This document shows, in pieces, positions 16,363-24,597 of a DNA stretch of 38,568 bases (within the stretch, counting starts at the first letter, position 1; the number at the start of each line of letters is the position of its first letter). The position numbers were made by a program, and so were the translations under genes. The notes beneath the pieces were generated by a model. That model was given only the letters and a program-made list of their open reading frames with translations, searched no databases and was not told the origin of the DNA. Origin of the DNA: Pedobacter sp. ASV19 (GTDB taxonomy: Bacteria > Bacteroidota > Bacteroidia > Sphingobacteriales > Sphingobacteriaceae); the NCBI RefSeq assembly GCF_016429005.1, contig NZ_JAELTV010000019.1, positions 1-38,568 on the forward strand. The letters run 5' to 3'.

Positions 16363-16518
16363 CTACTTGATCCATACATAGCGGTTGGTGGTGCACTTTG
16401 GGCACCAATAGATTCTTACCGGAAGAAAACCCAGTACATGTTTTAAGAAAAAGGAGCGTGGCACCTGATAATGGAAATCTGTTCCGCACTTCCGGCATTT
16501 ATGATCCTGGTAACCCAT
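16363..16518 (-). CDS. Small zinc-ribbon protein
   Basis: A 51-codon frame between the Fe-S operon and tRNA-Phe. The protein begins MGYQDHKCRKCGTDFHYQVP and ends with YWCPKCTTNRYVWIK. Two Cys-x2-Cys knuckles (Cys8/Cys11 and Cys39/Cys42) separated by 27 residues are the layout of a zinc ribbon. The high Cys, aromatic and basic content is far from random for a frame of this size. There is no signal peptide. The function is unknown; such mini-ribbons usually bind nucleic acid or partner proteins. Start at the ATG at 16518; no strong ribosome binding site is seen, as is normal for this phylum. Confidence 0.65.
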   Translation of the reverse strand: MGYQDHKCRKCGTDFHYQVPRSFFLKHVLGFLPVRIYWCPKCTTNRYVWIK

Positions 16519-16653
16519 ATTGTTTTGTTTAAGAGCTAAAAACGTTATTTAAATAATTTATAATTTGTATATAGCAAAATTAAAGCCAACAAAATGAGTT
16601 TTTGTTAGGGCTTTAATTCCGTTACTGATAATGAACGTCGGGGAAACAAAAAA

Positions 16654-16675
16654 AGCCCCAGATTTCTCTGGGGCT
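16654..16675 (-). terminator. Terminator of tRNA-Phe
   Basis: A perfect 9-bp stem (16654-16662 with 16667-16675) and a TTTC/GAAA loop. On the minus strand it is followed by a run of seven T. It begins 8 bp past the tRNA 3' end and fits an intrinsic terminator for that gene. Confidence 0.85.
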
Positions 16676-16682
16676 TTTAAAG

Positions 16683-16755
16683 TGGTGTGGGCCGGGATCG
16701 AACCGGCGACACAAGGATTTTCAGTCCTTTGCTCTACCGACTGAGCTACCGCACC
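16683..16755 (-). tRNA. tRNA-Phe (GAA)
   Basis: A 73-nt cloverleaf on the minus strand without encoded CCA. The acceptor strand begins GGTGCGG, the D arm is GCTC-AGTCGGTA-GAGC, the anticodon arm is AAGGA-CTGAAAA-TCCTT with anticodon GAA, and the T arm is GCCGG-TTCGATC-CCGGC, followed by CCACACC and discriminator A. All stems pair except position 5-68 in the acceptor stem, which reads C opposite A. It is bracketed by a consensus promoter and a strong terminator, so it is an independent transcription unit. Confidence 0.95.
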
Positions 16756-16791
16756 ATTTTGTTTTTGTGTAATTCCCTTCGGTTGGGAGTG

Positions 16792-16822
16792 CAAATGTAG
16801 TTTCTTTTTTTTTAACTCCAAA
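16792..16822 (-). promoter_or_regulatory. Promoter of tRNA-Phe
   Basis: On the minus strand, TTTG (16822-16819) is separated by 19 bp from TACATTTG (16799-16792). This is an exact match to the Bacteroidota TTTG - 19 bp - TAnnTTTG promoter. The tRNA 5' end lies about 37 bp downstream. Confidence 0.8.
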
Positions 16823-16972
16823 TTTTATTTGAAAAAAAGTTGAAATAAATAGTTGGGGAAATGATTTTAATTGAGAATGAATATACGTTACAACGGGTTA
16901 AGTTTCTAAAGGTGAATTATTTAGGCGAAAGGTTTTTTGGAGAAAAAAAAGATGATTTTTTTTTAAAAAAAA

Positions 16973-17824
16973 TCATCTGCTTACCTCTTTCAGGATCAAT
17001 ATTGCTTTTTCCATTTCTGCAGGTGTCAGGGAAGCAAAGCCAATTCTTAAAGAATTGTAGGAAATTTTATGGGTATTATATAATTCGCCATCAGAAATCT
17101 GCAATCCTTTTATGCCGGCGCGAAAAGCAATTTCTTTTAAAATCAAGGGATCTTTAAATTTTACCCAGATGGCCATTCCTCCATCGGGCTTCTGGTACTC
17201 CACCAGACCTTTCATATGTTGATCCAGCAGGTTACAGCAATGATCTCTGCGCTCGAGATAAGTTTTATTTGTTTTTTTTAAATAACGGCCAATATCTCCG
17301 TTATTGATCAGCGTAGCTAATGCATCTCCAAGTAATTGATCACTTCTGAGATCTATAAGGCGTCTTCTGTCTCCTGCTTCTTTGATAAAATTTGCATGAG
17401 CAATCATAAATCCGATCCGTACATTGGCAGATAAGGTTTTGGAAAAAGATCCAATATAGATGATTCTACCCTCATGCTTGCTGCTGGCCAGTGGAAGGTA
17501 GGGGGCGGAACTGTAGTGAAAATCATAATCATCTTCCACAATTGCAAAATTATAGCGGGCGGCGAGTTCCAGCAAATGCATCCGACGTTCCGGACTTAAG
17601 GTAACTGTAGTGGGATGGTGGTGGTGGGGAATCACATATAGCACTCTGATCTTGTTTTTTGTGCAAAGTTGTTCTACTGCCTGGATGTCCATGCCTTGCC
17701 CGTCTACCGGAACACGTAGAATTTGTGCCCCAGTCTGTGTAAAAACTGCATTAGCAAGAAGATAACTTGGCTCTGCGAAAATGACAATTCCTGGAACCGT
17801 CTTGGAACTACGACTGGCCTTCAT
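16973..17824 (-). pseudogene. Truncated MocR/PdxR-type regulator (aminotransferase-domain remnant)
   Basis: The 283 residues match the latter three quarters of the fold-type I aminotransferase domain of MocR-family regulators. VVEDDYD-type motif EDDYDFHY is at 97-104, PLP lysine in SFSKTLSANVR is Lys129, and the C-terminus ends with the usual RIGFASLTPAEMEKAI. A complete MocR protein is about 470-490 residues and starts with a GntR-type winged helix that binds DNA. That domain and the start of the aminotransferase domain are missing here, and only 63 bp separate the fragment from the upstream poxB stop. The frame stays open a little further upstream (to a stop near 17887) without a good start codon. 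It is probably a deletion remnant that lost its DNA-binding half. Confidence 0.75.
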
Positions 17825-17851
17825 GCAGAATAGCAGGAAGGGTAATATCTG

Positions 17852-17882
17852 AAGAAGTGGGCGAAAAACATACCCACTTCTT
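17852..17882 (-). terminator. Inverted repeat after poxB, candidate terminator
   Basis: A perfect 10-bp inverted repeat (AAGAAGTGGG with CCCACTTCTT, loop of 11) begins 5 bp past the poxB stop. The T tract on the minus strand is weak, and the plus-strand side is more T-rich, so the direction is uncertain. Its far arm falls in the open frame just before the MocR remnant and may mark the deletion scar. Confidence 0.5.
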
Positions 17883-17887
17883 TATTT

Positions 17888-19624
17888 TTAAAACATTTCT
17901 TTCAAATGTTTATAGTTTGATTTTACCGTTGCAAGAACCTCATCCATTTTTCCGCCCAGGATCATTTTCCCCATGGTAACTGCATATCCTTTCATTTGTT
18001 CAAATTCTATTTTTGGTGGCATAGCCAATGCTTCGGGATCTGTAAATACATTGATCAATACTGGTCCCTCGTGTAGAAAAGCTTCTGTTAAAGCCGATTT
18101 TACCTGGTCTGGCTCCGTTACCGTAATTCCTCTGAAACCCATGGCTTGTGCAACCAGTGCAAAATCGGGGTTGATCATATCCGTTTCATTATCCGGGAGG
18201 CCTGCAACTTCCATTTCCAATTTCACCATACCCAAAGCGCGATTGTTGAAAACAACCAGTTTAACCGGCAGGTTGTATTGTTTTATGGTAGCAAGATCTC
18301 CCAAAAGCATAGATATCCCTCCGTCTCCACAAAGGGCAATCACTTGTCTGCCTGGATTGGATAAGGCAGCACCTATTGCCATGGGCATGGCATTGGCCAT
18401 GGATCCATGATTAAATGAACCCAGCAACTTTCTCTGTCCGGTCGCATCAATATAGCGCGCACCCCAAACACAACACATTCCAGTGTCGACCGTGAAAATC
18501 GCATCCCTGTTTGCCAATTGGTTGATCACTGAGGCTACAAACTCAGGATGAATGGCTTCATTTTTACCATTGTCATGGACATACGTCAGCAGGTTTTCTT
18601 TAACTTTATCATATAAATGAAGATGGGCTTTAAGGAAACTGTCGTCGCTTTTTACCTGTAACAAAGGAAAAAGAGCTTTTAGAGTATCCTCAATCTTACC
18701 GCATAAGCCCATGTCTAGTTTCGCACGTCGGCCAAGTTTTTCAGGTTTCTCGTCTATCTGTATAATTTTTTTGTCTGTAGGAATGAATGGAGCATAAGGA
18801 AAGTCTGTGCCCAAAAGAAGCAATACATCCGCTTCATGCATGCTGTGATAAGCAGCAGGAAGCCCCAGCAAACCTGTCATACCCACCTCATAGGGATTGT
18901 CATACTGTATTCCCATTTTTCCTCTGAAAGAATAGCCAACAGGAGCTTTCAGAATACGCGCCAGTTCCACCACATCATCATGTGCATCTTCTGCACCAAT
19001 TCCGCAGAAAATGGTCACTTTAGAGGCGCCGTTGAGGATTTCTGCCAGCTGGCTTAATTCTCCATCTGAAGGACGGATCACTGGGGTATTGAGGTAATTC
19101 TGAGTAGAAGCAACACTTTCTTCTGCAGGAAGGGAAGCCACATCACCGGGAAGACCAAATACCGCAACACCTTTTTTATGGATAGCGTGCTGTATGGCTG
19201 CCTGGAGCATCCGTGCCGCCTGCATTGGGGTGTTGGCAATCTGGTTATAATGACTGCAGTCATCAAAAAGCCGGGTGGTATTCGTTTCCTGGAAATAATC
19301 CGTGCCAAATTCATGGGTCGCACAAGTAGAAGCAATGGCAATAACCGGCACACCGGAACGATGGGCATCATATAATCCGTTGATTAAATGCACATGTCCG
19401 GGGCCGCTGCTTCCTGCACAACAGGCCAGACCGTTAAGCTCTGCCTCTGCTGCTGCTGCAAAAGCACCTGCTTCTTCATTCCGTACATGTACCCACTTAA
19501 TGCGGCCGTCTCTTCTGACGGCGTCATTCAGCTCATTTAAACTATCACCGGTAACTGCATATATTCTTTTAATGCCATTGCCAGCCAGCATGTCTACAAT
19601 TTGATCTGCAACCTTTTTACTCAT
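17888..19624 (-). CDS. poxB: Pyruvate oxidase / quinone-dependent pyruvate dehydrogenase-like ThDP enzyme
   Basis: A 578-residue thiamine-diphosphate enzyme of the PoxB branch. These enzymes decarboxylate pyruvate to acetate and CO2 and pass electrons through FAD to the quinone pool at the inner membrane. The N-terminal domain has the ThDP-activating Glu in HVRNEEAGAFAAAAEA (about Glu50), GSSGPGHVHLINGLYDAH and YFQETNTTRLFDDCSHYNQI, all very close to E. coli PoxB in wording. The central FAD-type domain spans about 185-340. The ThDP-binding motif GDGGISMLLGDLATIKQ ... FNN is at about 430-465. Acetolactate synthase is less likely, given the PoxB-like YFQET/CSHY block. It lies 29 bp after the MFS gene, so the two are co-transcribed. 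Confidence 0.88.
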   Translation of the reverse strand: MSKKVADQIVDMLAGNGIKRIYAVTGDSLNELNDAVRRDGRIKWVHVRNEEAGAFAAAAEAELNGLACCAGSSGPGHVHLINGLYDAHRSGVPVIAIASTCATHEFGTDYFQETNTTRLFDDCSHYNQIANTPMQAARMLQAAIQHAIHKKGVAVFGLPGDVASLPAEESVASTQNYLNTPVIRPSDGELSQLAEILNGASKVTIFCGIGAEDAHDDVVELARILKAPVGYSFRGKMGIQYDNPYEVGMTGLLGLPAAYHSMHEADVLLLLGTDFPYAPFIPTDKKIIQIDEKPEKLGRRAKLDMGLCGKIEDTLKALFPLLQVKSDDSFLKAHLHLYDKVKENLLTYVHDNGKNEAIHPEFVASVINQLANRDAIFTVDTGMCCVWGARYIDATGQRKLLGSFNHGSMANAMPMAIGAALSNPGRQVIALCGDGGISMLLGDLATIKQYNLPVKLVVFNNRALGMVKLEMEVAGLPDNETDMINPDFALVAQAMGFRGITVTEPDQVKSALTEAFLHEGPVLINVFTDPEALAMPPKIEFEQMKGYAVTMGKMILGGKMDEVLATVKSNYKHLKEMF

Positions 19625-19653
19625 GACTGTATTTTTAAGTGAATATGATTTGT

Positions 19654-20919
19654 TTAAACTGTAACGGGATTAGCCGGTGCTTTGTTTGCGCCTTGTCCTG
19701 TTTCTTTAAGGAAGAGACTAACTACAACAGCCAGCCCGATACCGGCAATCCAGAATAGGCCGGCAGATTGGAAATGCTCTGTCTTGTCTGTCGCCGCCTC
19801 CAGGGGTTTTCCAAAGAACCTGCTGAATAAAGGACTCAGCAATGTGGTTACTCCAAAAGTGATGAAATTGATGGCGCCCGTAGCACTGCCTTTTACATAG
19901 TCAGGGTTGGATTCCTTAATTACGGAATAAGGGATCATTGCCGCCCCGGATGCTACACCTAAAGTAAAAGTACTCACAAAGGCAGGTACAAGATCAGGAA
20001 GGAACAGCAATTGGATCAAACTCAGGGTCATCAGTAAGGCACCCCCAATTAAAACGGGTTTGCGCCGGCCAATTTTATCTGTCAGGTAGCCTAAAAGCGG
20101 ACAGCCAAACACCCAGCCCATAGCAACCATTGCGCTGGCCAGCGTTGCGGTATGAAAGTCCATGTTCCGGTCTTTTTGAAAAAATGCGACTCCCCATGTC
20201 ATGGCAAAAATGGTTGTTGGCGCAAAAAGTAATCCAGATATAATACCGCAAAGCCAGGACTGTTTATTGGAAAATACGACTTTGTAAGGGCTTAAAAATC
20301 CAGGTGCATGGAGGTCTTTCGATGTTGAATGTTCCTGTCTGTTGTGCGGTGTAATAAGGAGTAATCCGACCGCAACAAGTATGGTGATCAAACCAGCGGC
20401 AGTCCAGAAATAAGTTTCATCCATTCCTTTCTCCATTAAAGGACCTACTACAAATTGACCTGCAGAGCCACCCAGCATACCCAGGCATTGTGTAAAACCT
20501 ATTGCCGTAGCCAGAGACCTTGGAGAAAAGCCTTTTGTAGCCAGATAGACACAACCAGGAAAAGCAAAGGCGCAACCCGCTCCCTGCAATAGCCGCCCGG
20601 TCACCCCAGCGTAATGGTTGGAAATTACAAAAAGCATGCACCCCAGGCCAAGAATCAAGGCACCGGCAAATAATGAATATTTAGCACCAAATCTATCCAG
20701 GGCAATACCAGCAATCAGACTACAGGTAGAATAAGTGTAGTAATAAGTGCCCACAATACTAACCAGTCCAACAGTGGAGACACTAAAAGCACCTGAAAGC
20801 TGAGGGATCATGACAGCTGGAGAAGAACGGACTACATAATCCAGAAAATAAAATAAGAGGCCGAAAACCCAGGCAATAACATAGTACTTTGTAGGAGATG
20901 CTGTTTTTATAGTGTCCAT
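19654..20919 (-). CDS. MFS transporter, probable organic-anion carrier
   Basis: A 421-residue, 12-helix major facilitator. MFS signatures are seen in the 2-3 loop (AGIALDRFGAKYSLFAGAL) and the 8-9 loop (GYLTDKIGRRKPVLIGGAL). The N-terminus YYVIAWVFGLLFYFLDYVVRSSPAVM recalls anion:cation symporter and oxalate/formate-type carriers. The substrate cannot be read from sequence. Close coupling to poxB (29 bp) suggests a carboxylate such as pyruvate or another poxB-linked metabolite, but that is inference from position. Confidence 0.82.
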   Translation of the reverse strand: MDTIKTASPTKYYVIAWVFGLLFYFLDYVVRSSPAVMIPQLSGAFSVSTVGLVSIVGTYYYTYSTCSLIAGIALDRFGAKYSLFAGALILGLGCMLFVISNHYAGVTGRLLQGAGCAFAFPGCVYLATKGFSPRSLATAIGFTQCLGMLGGSAGQFVVGPLMEKGMDETYFWTAAGLITILVAVGLLLITPHNRQEHSTSKDLHAPGFLSPYKVVFSNKQSWLCGIISGLLFAPTTIFAMTWGVAFFQKDRNMDFHTATLASAMVAMGWVFGCPLLGYLTDKIGRRKPVLIGGALLMTLSLIQLLFLPDLVPAFVSTFTLGVASGAAMIPYSVIKESNPDYVKGSATGAINFITFGVTTLLSPLFSRFFGKPLEAATDKTEHFQSAGLFWIAGIGLAVVVSLFLKETGQGANKAPANPVTV

Positions 20920-21029
20920 TTTGGAAGGATTAACTAGTCAAGTACTGGTTTGTAAGCGTATAAAACTGTGCCAAGCCTGTTGTTTTAAATTTATTTTTGA
21001 TCAGGCTTATTTATTTTAATTCCAAATAG

Positions 21030-21037
21030 TATTTTTG
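21030..21037 (+). promoter_or_regulatory. -7 box and overlapping dyad ahead of the PepSY gene
   Basis: TATTTTTG is an exact TAnnTTTG -7 box 33 bp upstream of the start at 21070. It sits inside an imperfect palindrome of the type TTCC-AAAT-n-ATTT-TGGGAA (about 21020-21041). A second inverted pair, GGGAA...TTCCC (about 21037-21055), lies just downstream. This could be an operator covering the promoter, for example for an iron or redox regulator, but no known box is matched. Confidence 0.4.
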
Positions 21038-21069
21038 GGAACACAAATAATTCCCATCATCAAAATATA

Positions 21070-22389
21070 ATGAAGAAGAAGGATACCAACTGGGCAAAAA
21101 CGCGCAAATTTCTGAATGATGTCCATTTATGGATTGGGCTCGCTATAGGCTTGATTGTGCTGGTTGTTTGTTTCTGCGGAACGATCTATGTATTTAACGA
21201 TGAGATCAGGGAAGCTGCGACACCGGAATTGTACAAGGTTGAACAAAAGGCAGGTCAGCATGTCCTGTCTGCTGAACAGTTACTGTCTGTTGTGGAAACG
21301 GCAAGTAAAGGAAAGGTTGTTTCCTTAAAGATACCTGCTGATGCCGGACGTTCCTGGCAGTTTAGTGTGAGAAAAAAAGAAGGAGATAAGAAAAAAGGAG
21401 GACATACGAGAGCGGATAAGCCTGAGGGAAAAAAGAACAGTAAAGAAAAAGGGAAAGAGAAGGGGAAAACAAAACCTGTTGTATATTATGTGAATCCTTA
21501 TACCGCTCAGATACTGGGCAATTCAAAAGAAGTTAAATCAGTAACCATTAATTTCATGACCACCATTTTCAGTTTGCACAGGTGGTTGTTGCTGGATAAA
21601 ATAGAGAAGCCAATTTTTGGAGAACTGGATAACCGTAAATTAGGAGGTTATATTACCGGAGTTTCTGCTATCCTTTTTACCATAGGTGTGCTGTCCGGAA
21701 TCGTACTTTGGGTACCCAGGAAAATCAAGTCCTGGAAACAGGGTTTTAAGATAAAAACCGGCGGAAGCTGGAAAAGAACCAATCATGACTTACACAATAC
21801 CCTTGGGTTTTATGCTTGTATTTTCCTGTTTTGCATGGGGTCTACAGGCCCACAATGGGGCTTTGACTGGTATAGGACCGGATTAAGAAAAATGCTTGGA
21901 ACCTATGCTCAGGAAAAGGATGAAAAAGAAAAAAAAGGCCCGCAGTCGGTGGTTCCTGAGGAGGAAATGGAGAAACCCCTGATTGCAGACTATCTGCTTG
22001 CTGCATCTCAGGTGCTGGACTATCCTGGAGACTATTTAATTAACCTCCCTGCCGATTCCAGTGCCGCACTGAACATCAGCAAAACGAAGATCGGTTTCTT
22101 TGCACCTGCAGCGGCCGACCGTATCGTCATGGATCAGTATACGGCAAAGGTGATCAAAACAGAACGCTTTGCAGATCTGCCTTTTAACCAGCGGGTTTCC
22201 GGATCGATAAAAGCGATTCACACCGGGGAGCTGTATGGAATGTTTACGAAGATTATTTATTTCTTTGCCTGCCTTATTGCGACCAGTTTGCCCGTTACAG
22301 GTACACTGATCTGGGTGAACAAGATGAAGAAATCAAAATCTAAAAAAGTAGTACCTGCACCTAAACGTTTAGAGCCTGCGGTTATCTAA
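21070..22389 (+). CDS. PepSY-domain inner membrane protein
   Basis: A 439-residue membrane protein of the PepSY-associated TM family. The first helix is at about 20-41 (LWIGLAIGLIVLVVCFCGTI), then periplasmic PepSY regions, the GYITGVSAILFTIGVLSGIVLW helix, a helix at about 258-270 (DLHNTLGFYACIFLFCMG), and a final helix near 395-415 (TGELYGMFTKIIYFFACLIATSLPVTG). Relatives are linked to ferric-siderophore reduction or uptake. Between about residues 101 and 135 it has a lysine/glycine/glutamate-rich low-complexity insert (KKEGDKKKGGH ... KEKGKEKGKTK). A second charged stretch (EKDEKEKKG) occurs near 280-290. It converges with the MFS exporter gene with an 8-bp overlap. Confidence 0.87.
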   Translation: MKKKDTNWAKTRKFLNDVHLWIGLAIGLIVLVVCFCGTIYVFNDEIREAATPELYKVEQKAGQHVLSAEQLLSVVETASKGKVVSLKIPADAGRSWQFSVRKKEGDKKKGGHTRADKPEGKKNSKEKGKEKGKTKPVVYYVNPYTAQILGNSKEVKSVTINFMTTIFSLHRWLLLDKIEKPIFGELDNRKLGGYITGVSAILFTIGVLSGIVLWVPRKIKSWKQGFKIKTGGSWKRTNHDLHNTLGFYACIFLFCMGSTGPQWGFDWYRTGLRKMLGTYAQEKDEKEKKGPQSVVPEEEMEKPLIADYLLAASQVLDYPGDYLINLPADSSAALNISKTKIGFFAPAAADRIVMDQYTAKVIKTERFADLPFNQRVSGSIKAIHTGELYGMFTKIIYFFACLIATSLPVTGTLIWVNKMKKSKSKKVVPAPKRLEPAVI

Positions 22390-23620
22390 GATGAAGCAAC
22401 CTTTGCATGGAGATTTGACGGCCGGAGCGTTTGGTTTTGTAAACCACAAATAGTCCGGTTGCACAAAGGCCAATCAAACCTGCAAGGCAAACTGCCAGTC
22501 TTGGTCCAAAAGCTTGTGCCGTCCATCCAATGATCAAACTTCCTATTGGGATCATCCCCTGGTAGGCCATGATGTAGTAACTGATGGCCCTGGCCCGCAT
22601 CGCAGGGATGGTATGTGTCTGTATATAGGTGTTGATCGCTGAAGTCTGAGCCATCATTCCAAGACCGCTAAAGGTCATAAAAACCAAGGCCAGGGATAAA
22701 ATCCCTGAATAAGCCAGAAGAATCAGGCTCAAGCCAAATATGGTACTGGCAATCACCATGATCCGCATTAAAGGTTTTGCAGATCTTAAATTGGCCAGGT
22801 ACATGGCACTGATTACAGAGCCCAGCCCTGCAGCACTTTCGAACCAGCTGAATGTACCTGCATTTCCATGAAACAGATCTTTGGCAAAAATAGGCATCAA
22901 GGTGTTAAATGGGATAACAAACAAGCTGCTTACCCCAATCATCAAAATCATGCTGCTTAGTTCGCGGTCACCCGATACATATTTGAAACCTTCTTCCAGC
23001 TCTACCCAAATGCTTTTTTGTGGCCTCTCTACGGTACTCAGGTTCAGTTTCATCATAAACATGCAAGCCAGTACAGGGATATAACTCAGGAAATTACCAA
23101 TAAAACAAATGTCTTCACCAAAAGTGCTGAGGATCACCCCGGCAAAAGCAGGTCCAACGATACGGGCCATATTCGACATGGTCGAATTAAGCGCAATGGC
23201 ATTTGGGAGGTCTTCCTTATTGTCTACCATTTCAACCATTAAAGATTGCCTGCAGGTAACGTCAAAGGCATTAATAATCCCTTGCACCAAGCTTAGAAAA
23301 ATAATACATGGAATATTGTAAAACTTAAAGAAAATGATTGCAGCCAGTGCACCTGCCTGGAGCATGGAGATCACCTGGGTAATCACCAGGATTTTATAAC
23401 GGTTGTGTCTGTCTATTAAACTCCCTGCATAAGGGGAGAGGATCAGCGAGGGGATAAGACTGGCAAAAGCCACCAGGCCTAGTAAAAGTGCGGAACCGGT
23501 TAAGCGGTATACCAGCCAGCTTACTGCTGTTTTTTGCATCCATGTTCCTATTAATGAAATGCTTTGGCCATAAAAAAAGAGTTTGAAATTACGGTACTTT
23601 AAAGATCTAAATATATTCAT
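22382..23620 (-). CDS. MFS exporter, EntS-like (MFS_3)
   Basis: A 412-residue, 12-helix major facilitator. The N-terminus MNIFRSLKYRNFKLFFYGQS followed by SLIGTWMQKTAVSWLVYRLTGS is the hallmark of the MFS_3/TMS group that includes enterobactin exporter EntS and several drug exporters. The loop motif PYAGSLIDRHNRYKIL is intact. It is transcribed away from the LysR gene, with 99 bp between the starts, so LysR probably controls it. The opposite end overlaps the PepSY gene, and both families have siderophore links, which hints at iron handling without proving it. Confidence 0.85.
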   Translation of the reverse strand: MNIFRSLKYRNFKLFFYGQSISLIGTWMQKTAVSWLVYRLTGSALLLGLVAFASLIPSLILSPYAGSLIDRHNRYKILVITQVISMLQAGALAAIIFFKFYNIPCIIFLSLVQGIINAFDVTCRQSLMVEMVDNKEDLPNAIALNSTMSNMARIVGPAFAGVILSTFGEDICFIGNFLSYIPVLACMFMMKLNLSTVERPQKSIWVELEEGFKYVSGDRELSSMILMIGVSSLFVIPFNTLMPIFAKDLFHGNAGTFSWFESAAGLGSVISAMYLANLRSAKPLMRIMVIASTIFGLSLILLAYSGILSLALVFMTFSGLGMMAQTSAINTYIQTHTIPAMRARAISYYIMAYQGMIPIGSLIIGWTAQAFGPRLAVCLAGLIGLCATGLFVVYKTKRSGRQISMQRLLHLR

Positions 23621-23719
23621 GTTTCACAGGTGTCTTAAACACATTACAAATTTCGGCATAAACTATTGAGTTGTAAAATTGATTGTTTTAATGATTTTGA
23701 TTAATTTTAACGATTAATT

Positions 23720-24595
23720 ATGGAGATCAGACAACTGAATTATTTTGTAAATGCAGCAGAATACCTTCACTTCACTGAAGCTGCGGCAGCGTGTTTTGTT
23801 ACCCAGTCTACTTTATCACAACAGATCAAACAACTGGAAGAGGAATTGGGAATGTTGCTCTTTGACCGTATTGGAAAGCATGTCCGGCTTACGGAAGCGG
23901 GGACGGTTTTTTTGTTACATGCCAAAAAAATACTGCAGGATGTAAAACGCTCAAAGCAGGCCATCAATGAACTCAATCATCTCGAAGCGGGCGACCTGAA
24001 GATCGGAGTAACCTACGCTTTCAGTTCTATGGTCCTGCCGGCACTCTCTCCATTCTCCTCCAAATATCCGGGAATTAAGATTTTTATCGAATACGGTACA
24101 CCCGAGCTGCTGGAGTTAAAACTGAAAGCTGCAGAGCTGGATATTATTTTAACCTTTCATGAAGAATCCGACAATGAAGGGCTCGAAATGCAGCCGCTTT
24201 TTTCGTCCAGGATCATGATGGTGGTTTCCAGGAAAAACCCACTGGCCTCGCTTAAAAAAATCTCTGTAAATGAACTGGCAACACTGGAACTGATCCTTCC
24301 GGGAAAAGGTTTCAGTTCCAGGGATTATGTGAATGAATTGTTTAATAAGAAGAACATTAAGCCTAAAATCAGGATTGAGATGAATGAGGTCAACTCTCTG
24401 CTCACATTGGTGGAGAGTACTTCCTGGGTCACGATATTAAACGAGAAGGCTATTTTAACCTGGGACAGCCTGATTGCTATTCCCATTGCAGGTAAAGAAC
24501 GCTATAAACAAGCCTTCATTCTATGGCAAAAAGGGGTATACAAGAAAAAGGCAGCTACGCTGTTCCTGGAAGAACTGGGTAAAATCTTGTGGTAA
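23720..24595 (+). CDS. LysR-family transcriptional regulator
   Basis: A 291-residue LTTR, the normal length. The winged helix-turn-helix is at 1-60 (MEIRQLNYFVNAAEYLHFTE, then CFVTQSTLSQQIKQLEEELG). The effector domain runs from about 90 to 291 (GDLKIGVTYAFSSMVLPALS, FIEYGTPELLELKLKAAELD). The layout is like CynR/OxyR-type members. It is divergent from the MFS exporter; LTTRs typically regulate the divergent neighbour from the shared intergenic region. That region (23621-23719) is AT-rich with several T-n-A dyads, for example TTGATTAATTTTAACGATTAA-like sequence just upstream of the start. The effector is unknown. Confidence 0.92.
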   Translation: MEIRQLNYFVNAAEYLHFTEAAAACFVTQSTLSQQIKQLEEELGMLLFDRIGKHVRLTEAGTVFLLHAKKILQDVKRSKQAINELNHLEAGDLKIGVTYAFSSMVLPALSPFSSKYPGIKIFIEYGTPELLELKLKAAELDIILTFHEESDNEGLEMQPLFSSRIMMVVSRKNPLASLKKISVNELATLELILPGKGFSSRDYVNELFNKKNIKPKIRIEMNEVNSLLTLVESTSWVTILNEKAILTWDSLIAIPIAGKERYKQAFILWQKGVYKKKAATLFLEELGKILW

Positions 24596-24597
24596 AT

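Noticed and set aside
16861-17157. 98-residue open frame on the plus strand opposite the MocR remnant
   Set aside because: It is low-complexity at the start and then antisense to the clear aminotransferase coding; no domain or promoter supports it.
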